Shown one piece after another: positions 56,161-64,000 of a stretch of 64,000 bases of DNA. Both the position numbers and the translations under genes were made by a program. The first letter of the stretch is position 1; each line of letters opens with the position of its first letter. The notes under the pieces are model-generated. The model was not told the DNA's origin. It was given only the letters and a program-made list of their open reading frames with translations, and made no database searches. Source of the stretch: Selaginella moellendorffii (Eukaryota; Streptophyta; Lycopodiopsida; Selaginellales; Selaginellaceae); contig NW_003314333.1 in assembly GCF_000143415.4 (NCBI RefSeq), forward strand, positions 882,108 through 946,107, written 5' to 3'.

Positions 56161-56329
56161 CGTTAAAGTTCCCCATTAGGGAGCTCAAAGAAACAAAATA
56201 TTCCATTATTTTGCCATGAAACATAAGATTCCCATTCCATTTCCATTTACTCATTCCACTTAAAAACAATAAAAATATAGTAAATCAAGTGGGTTTTCAA
56301 TTGTCTTTCTGTTTTGATTGTTAGCTTGG

Positions 56330-57660
56330 ACCTCGTAGCATCAAGTTGACGCTTTCAACGATCAAAAGAGTTTCCTTTAGTTGGCTTAGCAAAGAAAAAC
56401 CGCATTTACCTGGACAAACGTATAGGCCAAAGCAGTCGCAAAATAGAAGCTAGCATTTCCTGTTCCAGAAGGAAAAAAGATATATGAAAAAGGAACAGAA
56501 AAAAAATAAGGAAAAAGAGTATATTACCCTTCAAAATCCATAGCTCCAACGAAATGAAGCGTACTTGAAATCTGCAAACATAAATTCTATAAACCTGTGA
56601 TCCAAATTCAAAAAAATTACTCAAATACAGACCAGAGAGCTCGTAAGTGAAAAGGCCCATTGAGTCCCAAATACATCAAACCTGAGCATCACAATATATA
56701 AATGCTTAAGTTGCAAGGAGGAGAAGTCTCACCGATAGGTAGTCGACACAACCGCCATTAAAGTAAAAGAAAGGAAAATCGGCCAGTGATAGAAACATAT
56801 AGATAATGGTGCTATCCTGCAAAATATGTTGCCACTAGCTTGTCTCAAGCAATCTTAAAAATAGACGCAAGGATTTAGACTTGCAAGATCGGAAGTGAGT
56901 TAAAATGCCGAAATCAACAGGACAACAGGATACATTGCGAAGTGTGAAGCCATGACCCATGCAAAAACAGCAAGCAGAGCATTTCCTGCATAGAAAAACT
57001 ATGGTTTAGCAAGAAAGAAAATTAATTCCAAAGTGTGATATGCCGCACCTTCTAATGAAATATAGGGAGCCAAGCATACAACGAAGACAACGTCGATCCT
57101 CCAACATAGACAAGACTGTGAAGGGATTGAAAAGAACTACCTCTCCAGTGTCAAGAGTTTCACCTGTAAGAAAAAGCCCGAAAAAGCATCGAATAAGTAA
57201 TTCTAAGGTTCCAATCTTACTTTTCTCCTGCCTTTGGAAGGTATTGGCAGCTCCAGAAGACGAGTGTAGTGATTGTGAACAGCAGAGAGACGTTTTCCAA
57301 TGAGAATTATCAACAGCACTGTAGCAAAATCCGAAAGAAGAAAAACAACGGGGCTATCACAGAGAGACAACGTTGGCTTTCGCTTGAGAAAAACCTTGAC
57401 GATGTCCTCTCACCTATTTGCACCAAGTGGGCCTATGATTTCCAGCAGTATTGGAGATCCATGGTAAACAGATCCTAGATGAAAGTAGCAAATTGTTCTT
57501 AAAGAGCACGCTAGAGAAAACCGGTGATTTCTTACCGGCATCAGCGTCTTGAGCCGTGCTCCACTGCAAAGATCTATGAAAATGTAGCTCATCCGCATCA
57601 AAACGGGACTAGTGACCGGAGTAGCGATTTCCAGAGATCGGCTGAGCCTTGCGGACGCGC
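56330..57660 (-). pseudogene. Inverted, decayed PIG-U copy
   Basis: On the minus strand, exon remnants match the intact PIG-U in order: 'RLSRSLEIATPVTSPV' (about 57650-57600, exon 1), 'LYHGSPILLEIIGPLG'-like (about 57470-57420), exon blocks near 57340, 57180-57030, 56980-56900, 56840-56740, 'MGLFTYELSGLY' (56660) and 'FYFATALAYTFVQ' (about 56450-56405). Intron positions are retained. Frames are broken in several exons, so it is a duplicated pseudogene. Confidence 0.75.
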
Positions 57661-57699
57661 CTGAAGTAGAAGCAGCATTGCGATCCTTGCGAGCGTCAT

Positions 57700-57960
57700 T
57701 CCACCCCATAGCGGCGACGGTCTCCTCCCTGGAAATCCAAGGCACAGATACCCGTGTTGGGATATACGCGGTAATCATGGTTGTCCAGATGAGATTCTTG
57801 TCGGGCATTCCATTGAAGAATATCTTGGCATCTTCGAGGCTTCCAGTAACAAGAGTATCATCCATGAGACGGCTGTGTGCTGGGGCATTGAACCAATACA
57901 GTGAGATGAGCTTTGCCAAATCAGGGATGCCTGTTGCAGCGCAAGCATCACCCCATTGAA
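57700..57960 (-). pseudogene. PPR gene fragment
   Basis: The minus strand reads 'LEDAKIFFNGMPDKNLIWTT' and, in another frame, 'SMPQHTAVSWMILL'. These equal the PPR motifs 'LKHAKIFFDGMPEKNLIIWT' and 'SMPQRTAVSWTILL' of the intact gene at 61293. A frame change between the two motifs shows decay. It lies between neprosin and PIG-U remnants, as in the array at 53-54 kb. Confidence 0.7.
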
Positions 57961-57989
57961 TTTATCAGAATTTTTTGGATTGTTAGCAA

Positions 57990-59310
57990 ATACACCTTTG
58001 CATTTTTCAGGCACTGCCAGGGCCTCCAAAGAAGAAATATGCCCCATTCATAGCCGAGACACTAGTAGCAGTATAGCATTTAGGTGTTTCAACTTCTCTT
58101 TTCATCCCAACTGTTGGCTGCATCGCACCACTAGAATCCAGGTACTGTATTCTTCTCTGCTATGCAAATTACCATATCCCTGGGATGGAAATTCTCCACT
58201 TCCCATATCAGTCTTTGTGTGTCTTGCTCCATTTTCTTTATCATAGTAACTTCCAAAGTGTCATTCTGTAGAAATTAGAAAAGATTTGCAAGTCAGTGTC
58301 CTATAGTTTCCCGTCAATTTTGTAACCACCAATTCTTTGAGCCATCGTCCTGAAAAATTCAGCCAAGGCTTAAGCAACAAATACATACTAGGAGGAACAT
58401 TTTCGAGCGTATCCACTCCAGACTCTACACAATATATGAGATAACCTTACGTGTTTTCCAGGTCTAGAGTCTGTACAGGTTATAGCATCCAGTATTAATG
58501 TAGCCATCGGCCTGCCAAATGTTGACAATTCTTATAAAATGTTTTATTACCAATCTGATTTACTGTCCAGTAGACAAAGAGTCGAGGCCCACTTCCTCAA
58601 GGTTCAGTATAGAAACACTTGAATTTGCTTCAATTGTGTTCACTGGGCCTAATTTGTTTGAGGTGATCCACAACTGCGCCAGACTGAACTCGGACGTTTG
58701 TTCCACGTATGGCTCCCAATCATTTCTAGTTGTTTCCATCTCTTTAAAGTTGTCGTTCAACTTGTTGTAGCCATGCTGTTGTGATCATGCAAAGTATCGT
58801 CAACTCTTGAGAGTTGTGCTCAGATCCAGGTTCTTCATCAGCCAATGGCACTCGATTTTTTCCATAGGAATTTTTTATGATTAGCTGAACCAAATCTTGT
58901 GGCTATGGTATTCGAAGTTTGCAACACCGGTATTGTGTTTTTCTTGCACGATCCAACTTCTAGACCAAACAGCTGACCAAAATTTTCTGATCGATTGTGC
59001 TCTTTTTTGCTCATCATTTGAGGGGCTAAACGAGGAATGCTGCACAACTTACCAGAAGCTGCAGCGTCTGGTTTCTTAGAGACAGTTGGTTTTTAATTGG
59101 GACGCAGAGGATGATGTCTCCATTTGATAACTGCAAATCGGAATCTATGTGTTCACAAGGGTTTGAAAAAGAGGAAACAAACCGTATGATTTGTGAAAAA
59201 CGGAGGAGTCACGTCTCAGAGAAAATCTCTCATCTCCTCATTGAGATCTGCTGCTGCGTAAGAATGTAAGAAGCATACCATCAGCAGCAATGCTTCTGTT
59301 TCTGACATTT
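57990..59310 (-). pseudogene. Inverted, rearranged neprosin copy
   Basis: From 59310 down: the start ('MSETEALL', 59305 region), propeptide 'LSNGDIILCVPIKNQLSLRN' (about 59130-59070), 'QLFGLEVGSCKKNTIPVLQT' (about 58980), 'NVWEPYVEQTSEFS'-like (58740-58680), 'ADGYINTGCYNL' (58525-58490) and C-terminal 'GAYFFFGGPG' (about 58040-58010). A piece at about 58372-58470 ('ctaggaggaacattttcgag') lies in the opposite, plus orientation, so the gene underwent an internal inversion. Frames are broken. Confidence 0.75.
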
Positions 59311-59479
59311 TTCGAAGATGACAAAAATAATGAAGGGAGAATTTGTAGATCGATGATGGTCGCAATATCTTCTTCGTAACTTGTGTACTTGGAAATCAAA
59401 GAAGACAAAACTGGTCTATCGTCAATCTTTCCAGCAGGGGTCTTCTTGCGACCTCAGTTTTCTGACTGTGGAACCCCAG

Positions 59480-59880
59480 AAACGTTCCGTGCACGTGATT
59501 TACCTCGAGCATTCAAGCTATCAAACCAGTCTATACGGAACGTTTCTGAGGTCCATCCATCAACTTTGGCCGAAAGAAGTTAACGTGGAGTGTTGTTAAA
59601 ATTGCACCAAGAAATCTAAGGTCGGTGTTTCATGGCAACATATTTTGCCTGATAACACCACTGTCTATATACTTCTATCACCTACCGATTTTCCTTTCTT
59701 TTATTTTGATGGCGGTTGTCTACCCATCGGTATGCCAACTTCTATTTTGCGACTGCTTTGGCCTATGCGTTTCTCCAAACGGGGTTTTTCTTTGCTAAGC
59801 CAACTAACGGAAACACTTTTGATCGTTGAAAGCGTCAACTTGATGCTACGACAATCAAAACAGAAAGACAATTGAAAACC
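59480..59880 (+). pseudogene. Cassette fragments: 5' spacer piece and PIG-U 3' exons
   Basis: 59500-59600 matches the PIG-U/neprosin spacer at about 40640-40720. 59625-59880 matches PIG-U 39715-40352 with introns partly lost: 'atattttgcctgataacacc', then 'ttgatggcggttgtct', 'tgccaacttctattttgcga' and 'gatcgttgaaagcgtcaact'. It is a scrambled, direct-orientation copy. Confidence 0.7.
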
Positions 59881-60011
59881 CGCTTGATTTACTATATTTT
59901 TATTGTTTTTAATGAGTAAATGGAAATGGAATGGGAATCTTATGTTTCATGGCATAAGCAAAAGAATCTTTGAGCTTAAGATAAAGATAAAACTTTAAGA
60001 ATTGAACTAAC

Positions 60012-60380
60012 TTAAAAGGGGGTTAATGCAAACAGCCTTTTCCTTCAGCCAAAAGGTCCAAATCAGTATATAATTAGGGTTACATTGAATAACCCTTAAG
60101 GAAAATTACAAAATGAATTGTAGTTATTGTCATTCTTCAGACTTGTTCTTACAAGGTTCAAGCACTAGTGGGAAATATCAAGAGGTGTTGTATTGTAAAC
60201 ATTGCAACAAGCTATGCTGGAAAGGTGGCCAGAAGAAAGTTGAGGAGCAACATAGCTCGTTTAAGTTGGTCTTGCAAGACTTGAATAAATGTCCTCCAGT
60301 GACAAATAAATCCTTGGTTTTGTTCTAAGATGGCCAAGTGATCACTTTGGCGCAAAATCCTTTAGAGATTTCTTGAGCAA
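60012..60380 (+). repeat. Dispersed repeat with the zinc-ribbon mini-ORF, copy 2
   Basis: A near-identical partner of 55799-56160. It has a 15-bp block 'ttttccttcagcc..' not in copy 1, suggesting a deletion between short repeats (cagcc) in copy 1. Confidence 0.9.
60113..60328 (+). CDS. 71-aa zinc-ribbon-like peptide ORF, copy 2
   Basis: Identical length to copy 1 and 68 of 71 residues identical: Gly to Ser in 'STSGKYQ', Leu to Gln and Asn to Ser in 'EEQHSSF'. Both CX2C pairs are retained. Identical start and stop contexts. Confidence 0.5.
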   Translation: MNCSYCHSSDLFLQGSSTSGKYQEVLYCKHCNKLCWKGGQKKVEEQHSSFKLVLQDLNKCPPVTNKSLVLF

Positions 60381-60639
60381 TTTGTAAGATCGAAGCCACT
60401 ATCCCAACTTTTCCATATCCTAGTGTGTGATTCGCACGAGTGACTCCTCCGAGGGCAAACCTTTGCTGAGAGTGACTCTTTCGACACACAGGCAGGGCAA
60501 ATCTTTGCTGAGATGGTGAAGAAGGATCTATGAGGCTGTCAGTTGGTCGCTAGAACCATATACCACATAAGGATTGTACAAGAGAAACACACGAGGTAAC
60601 AAACATTCAAGAGCTGACAATTGATCACAGATACAATGA

Positions 60640-61030
60640 GTTTTTTGGAAACAAGTATAAATGTCTGGGAGCTATACGCGGAAAAACTTCGGAGTTCAGT
60701 TTAGCACAATTGTGGATCATTTCGAACAAATCAAGCCCGTTGAACACAATTGAAAGATATGTCCACACTTCTTTTTTACTGAACCTTTCTTGAAGATTTA
60801 TCCTGAATTCTATGGAGGAACAGGACCTCGACTCTGTCTACTGGAAGGTAACTCATATGGCGAAAACTTTAGAAAAGCATTGTTATGGCAGGTTGATGGC
60901 TGCAAAACTTTAGGCTGCTCTAATCTCATTTTCAAGCGTATTCTGAGAAAACCTTACGATAGCAATTGGGATGAAAAGTGGAGCAAAGGGGGTGCATATT
61001 TCTGATTCGGAGGTCCTGGAATTGTGTCTG
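60640..61030 (+). pseudogene. Neprosin fragment
   Basis: Contains pieces 'aatgtctgggagctatacg', 'ggagttcagtttagcaca' and 'GGTGPRLCLLEG', then 'QVDGCKTLGCSNL' (the cassette junction) and a jump to 'NWDEKWSKGGAYF', followed by a stop. It is the third neprosin remnant, directly upstream of tRNA-Pro and the PPR gene. Confidence 0.7.
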
Positions 61031-61074
61031 GACCGCAAGGGTCACTAGGATTCATGATAGAAGCACCGAAGTGG

Positions 61075-61146
61075 GGGGCATTCCGAGAATTGAACTCGGG
61101 ACCTCTCGCACCCTAAGCGAGAATCATACCACTAGACCAAATGCCC
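61075..61146 (-). tRNA. tRNA-Pro (AGG)
   Basis: The minus strand reads GGGCATTTGGTCTAGTGGTA, followed by TGATTCTCGCTTAGGGTGCG, with anticodon AGG. The T-arm is GGTCCCGAGTTCAATTCTCGG and the acceptor closes GGGCATT/AATGCCC. All 72 nt fit the plant nuclear tRNA-Pro, including A and B boxes, with no intron. Confidence 0.95.
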
Positions 61147-61222
61147 ATTAGCAACGTGACTAAGGAATCCACGGTAGAAAATGTGCGATCTAGAATAGAA
61201 TTTTATTTTGCCAAAGAGACTG

Positions 61223-61260
61223 GACCTCTCACAACCTAAGCGAGAATCATACCACTAGAC
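61223..61260 (-). pseudogene. Truncated tRNA-Pro copy
   Basis: Matches the D-arm to variable-loop part of the adjacent tRNA-Pro (about 38 nt, 'gacctctcacaacctaagcg' on plus). It is followed by the same flank ('attagc..catgattaa' versus 'attagcaacgtgactaa' at 61147). The tRNA and its 5' flank were duplicated in tandem about 114 bp apart, then the 3' half was lost. Confidence 0.8.
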
Positions 61261-61292
61261 ATTAGCGGCATGATTAATTCTCAACATCACAT

Positions 61293-63395
61293 TTGATTGA
61301 CAAAGCATTGATGGTTAGTTTGGAAACGAGGCTGGACAGACGCGAGTGCCTGAGCCTTATCGCCTCGTGCAAGACACTCTCACAAGCCAAGCTTGTCCAC
61401 TCTCGAATCGCTTCCGCCTTTGTAAACCTCTACACCACCGATGCCTTCCTCTGCAACAAGCTCGTGGAGCTGTACGGCGCTTGCGGCAGCCCGGGCCTCG
61501 CGCGGGCGATCTTCGACCGCACAGCGCACAAGGACTCCTTTACGTGGGATTTCATGCTCAATGCATACGCGCGAAACGGGCATTTGGAAGAGGCCAAGCA
61601 AGTGTTGGAGTCCATGCCACAGTGGAGCGCCATTTCCCACACGATTATGCTCGAGGCATATGCCAGGAACGGGCATCTTGCCGAGGCGCGGGAGGTGTTC
61701 CAGAATATTCGCTACCCGGACGTGGCTGCCTGGAACTCGGTGCTTGCTGCATATGCCACTAACGGGCATCTTGATATAGCGCTACGCGTGTTCGATTCCA
61801 TGCCCCAGCGCACAGCCGTGTCGTGGACGATACTCCTGTCGGCTTGCGCTCACACCGGAAGCCTCAAACATGCCAAGATATTCTTTGATGGAATGCCTGA
61901 AAAGAATCTCATCATCTGGACAACCATGATCGCTGCATATTCCCAAAACGGGCATCTGGGAGATGCCACAGCACTCTTTGATTCCATGCCCGTGAGGAAT
62001 ATCCTGTCATGGACGAGCATGCTAACAGCCTACGCACAAGCTGGCCAGCTAGACAGCGCACGGAAAATGTTCCAGGATATTCCTCACCACGACGTGGTAT
62101 CTTGCACAGCGATGCTGGGTATATATGCCCAAACGGGGCGTCTGGAGAAAGCAAAGGGTATCTTCGACTCGATGCCCGAGAGGGACATTGTGACGTACAA
62201 TGCCATGCTTACCGCGTACGGACAGGCCGGGGATGTGGACATGGCTACCCACACGTTTCGTACGATGCCACAGCACGACCTGGTCTCGTGGAGTACGGTC
62301 ATTGCTTTGCTTACCCAAACTGGGGATCTGGACCATGCCAAGAGAATGTATGACATGATGCCTTTGCAGGACCTTATCTCGCAAACTATCTTGCTAAGCT
62401 GCTACAGTCAACACGGGAATCTTAAAGATGCGAAGAAGGTGTTTGACCAGATGCCGGCACAGAATCTAGTCTCCTGGAACAACATGCTCTCTGCATATAC
62501 CCAGAGAGGGTATATTCGAGATGCAAAGTCATTGTTCGATTGGATGCCACAGAAGAATCTTTTGTCTTGGAACATTATGTTAAACTCAAAGTTACAAAAT
62601 TCTCGTCTTGAAGAAGGAGTGTCAATGTTCTTGACAATGCCGGAACGCGACCTTGTATCGTGGAACTCTCTGCTGACTGCATTTACCCAAACCGGGGATT
62701 TTGAGATGGTTAAGAAAACGTTTGCTGAGATGCCCGACAAGAACTTGATCTCCTGGACGACGATGTTGTCCGCCCTCTCGAGAAACAATCTCCTCCACGA
62801 TGCAAAAGCTATGTTTGATCGAATGCCTGAGCAAAACCAAATGAGCTGGAACACAATCACGGTGGCATTTGCACAGTCCGGACGGATCAAACAAGCCGCC
62901 AGTCTCTTCATTCGTATGCCCGAGAGAGACATCGTCTCCTGGAGCGCGATGCTCGCCGCATATACCCAAGCCGGGCATTTCGATGTCACACTGGAGATGT
63001 TCTACGCTGCGAGGATGGAGCTTGAACCCGATGGAGCTTGCTTCGTTCCAGTGCTCGTCTCTTGCAGCCGGACAGGCAAAGTTGGCGACGCAAGGTGTTT
63101 GTTTGCATCCATGGCGCGGGATCACGGACTGGATCACTCGAGGCAGCATTACTCGTGCCTGGTTGATCTCCTTGCGAGAGCTGGGCATTTGGAGCCGGCT
63201 CGAGATCTCATCACAAACATGCCCTTCGTGCCGGATCTGTTGGACTGGACTTGCTTGCTGGGCGCTTGCAAAAGCTTTGACGACGTCGAGCGTGGGGGAT
63301 TTGTTGCGAAGAATGCCTTTAAGTTGGATCCCGGCTACACTTCCACGTACTCTTTACTGTCAAACATGTATAAATCAAAATCTCTTTGCGCTTAA
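61293..63395 (+). CDS. Pentatricopeptide repeat (PPR) protein, PLS/E-like, intronless
   Basis: 700 codons without introns. About 17 tandem PPR motifs of roughly 31 residues repeat the pattern 'A..VFD.MP..(N/D)LVSW..M..AY.Q.G', e.g. 'AREVFQNIRYPDVAAWNSVL' and 'AKGIFDSMPERDIVTYNAML'. The C-terminal part, 'HYSCLVDLLARAGHLEPARD', then 'MPFVPDLLDWTCLLGACKSF' and 'KLDPGYTSTYSLLSNMYK', is an E-like region. There is no DYW deaminase. PPR proteins bind organelle RNA; E-class ones support C-to-U editing or processing. An obvious transit peptide is not seen at the N-terminus ('MIDKALMVSLETRLDRRECL'), so a more upstream start or an alternative target is possible. Two broken relatives lie at 53.9 and 57.7 kb. 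Confidence 0.92.
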   Translation: MIDKALMVSLETRLDRRECLSLIASCKTLSQAKLVHSRIASAFVNLYTTDAFLCNKLVELYGACGSPGLARAIFDRTAHKDSFTWDFMLNAYARNGHLEEAKQVLESMPQWSAISHTIMLEAYARNGHLAEAREVFQNIRYPDVAAWNSVLAAYATNGHLDIALRVFDSMPQRTAVSWTILLSACAHTGSLKHAKIFFDGMPEKNLIIWTTMIAAYSQNGHLGDATALFDSMPVRNILSWTSMLTAYAQAGQLDSARKMFQDIPHHDVVSCTAMLGIYAQTGRLEKAKGIFDSMPERDIVTYNAMLTAYGQAGDVDMATHTFRTMPQHDLVSWSTVIALLTQTGDLDHAKRMYDMMPLQDLISQTILLSCYSQHGNLKDAKKVFDQMPAQNLVSWNNMLSAYTQRGYIRDAKSLFDWMPQKNLLSWNIMLNSKLQNSRLEEGVSMFLTMPERDLVSWNSLLTAFTQTGDFEMVKKTFAEMPDKNLISWTTMLSALSRNNLLHDAKAMFDRMPEQNQMSWNTITVAFAQSGRIKQAASLFIRMPERDIVSWSAMLAAYTQAGHFDVTLEMFYAARMELEPDGACFVPVLVSCSRTGKVGDARCLFASMARDHGLDHSRQHYSCLVDLLARAGHLEPARDLITNMPFVPDLLDWTCLLGACKSFDDVERGGFVAKNAFKLDPGYTSTYSLLSNMYKSKSLCA

Positions 63396-63780
63396 ACGCT
63401 TTCGAAAGATAAAACTATCTTTCAATCCAAGATCTTGAAACTTTACATGAGGAAGCATCTTATCTTAGCCGTTGAGCGATGTTGGTCAACGGGAAAATAA
63501 GAGACCACACATTCAAAGCCCAGAGCTCGGTCAAGATCAAACGCTCGCGTTGCTCCCTCTCGCTATGGCGAGCCCAGTCCATTCCACAGCACTGGTCACA
63601 AGAAAGCTAGCTTTTACACTCTCCTTTCCTTCGTCTAGTTCTTCCTTCCTAGCGGGACGCGGAGTCTGGACGCAACCTGGCTTCTCCCATCAAAACCACG
63701 AAAAAGAACAAAGAAATTCACTCACCAGTCGATCCAGCTCTAGGTTTTAGCTTGATTGGTTTCGTTGCCTCTCGTCCAGG
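63396..63780. other. Spacer / promoter of the next gene
   Basis: The 92-codon plus frame at 63472-63750 has no family resemblance. The region is best read as the leader and promoter of the gene starting at 63781. Confidence 0.5.
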
Positions 63781-64000
63781 ATGATCCCCAGCTCCAATTC
63801 CCAGCTGCTACTGCTGCTGGCGCTGCTAACTCTCTCCTCGGCCGCGACCCAAGGAAGTGTCCCTGGAATCTATCTCGTCACTGATGAACAAAACAGCACC
63901 AAAAACGCGTCAGGCATGGCGATGATCCAGCCAGACTACCTGAGAGGAGGAATGGCAGACAGCGCTTGCGGCGACGTCCAAACTCCTTCACGACGCGTCT
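63781..64000 (+). CDS. Secreted protein, 5' part only (runs off the window)
   Basis: From ATG 63781: 'MIPSSNSQLLLLLALLTLSS' with a clear hydrophobic signal core and 'AAT'-type cleavage site. It continues 'GSVPGIYLVTDEQNSTKNAS' and 'MIQPDYLRGGMADSACGDVQ', and stays open to the window end. The N-x-S/T sites fit a secreted glycoprotein. I do not recognise the family from 73 residues. Confidence 0.6.
   Translation, partial: MIPSSNSQLLLLLALLTLSSAATQGSVPGIYLVTDEQNSTKNASGMAMIQPDYLRGGMADSACGDVQTPSRRV

Noticed and set aside
62408-63188. Long minus-strand ORFs over the PPR gene
   Set aside because: Repeated PPR codon usage leaves the antisense frame open; the plus frame is the real gene.

Overview
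The window is nuclear DNA of a land plant with a very compact genome. The best fit is the lycophyte Selaginella (S. moellendorffii-like). The evidence is canonical GT-AG introns of about 45-70 bp, intergenic gaps of tens to a few hundred bp in gene-rich parts, plant-specific families (chloroplast-lumen FKBP, PurK-PurE fusion, PPR, neprosin, FIP37) and telo-box promoter motifs. The species call is inference. All gene models were read by eye.

Layout. 0-2.4 kb holds decayed Ty3/gypsy and copia debris. 3.1-4.9 kb is a FIP37/WTAP m6A-writer gene. 5.5-7.0 kb is very AT-rich. 7.0-13.1 kb is an old Ty3/gypsy element with 175-bp LTRs, nested by a satellite-bearing insert. 13.8-19.7 kb carries an F-box/kelch gene, an AIG1 GTPase, a broken F-box/LRR gene and a Uma2-like (PD-(D/E)XK-like) gene. 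After an AT-rich gap, 21.4-40.4 kb is a dense housekeeping block: U2 snRNA, RhoGDI, DEK_C-SWIB, KXD1, lumenal FKBP, a conserved plant unknown, AIR carboxylase, a ZHOUPI/bHLH95-like factor, HIT, tRNA pseudouridine synthase and PIG-U. Several neighbours share very short divergent or convergent spacers.

The last third (40.9-63.4 kb) is rearranged. A neprosin gene is split by about 11.3 kb. The insert carries decayed repeats, a Crinkler/RHS-like P-loop NTPase with a nuclease-like C-terminus, a broken CDKAL1-type methylthiotransferase, a broken F-box gene and GC-rich repeats. Downstream lie scrambled direct and inverted copies of an ancestral PIG-U / neprosin / PPR gene cassette, a copia remnant and two copies of a repeat encoding a conserved 71-aa zinc-ribbon-like peptide. 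The region ends with tRNA-Pro, an intact intronless PPR gene and the start of a secreted-protein gene.

The housekeeping genes are not a pathway cluster. They are independent cellular functions (RNA modification, splicing, GPI anchoring, purine synthesis, Rho signalling) packed closely. The most unusual items are the Crinkler-like NTPase/nuclease inside the neprosin insertion, the Uma2-like gene and the duplicated zinc-ribbon mini-ORF.
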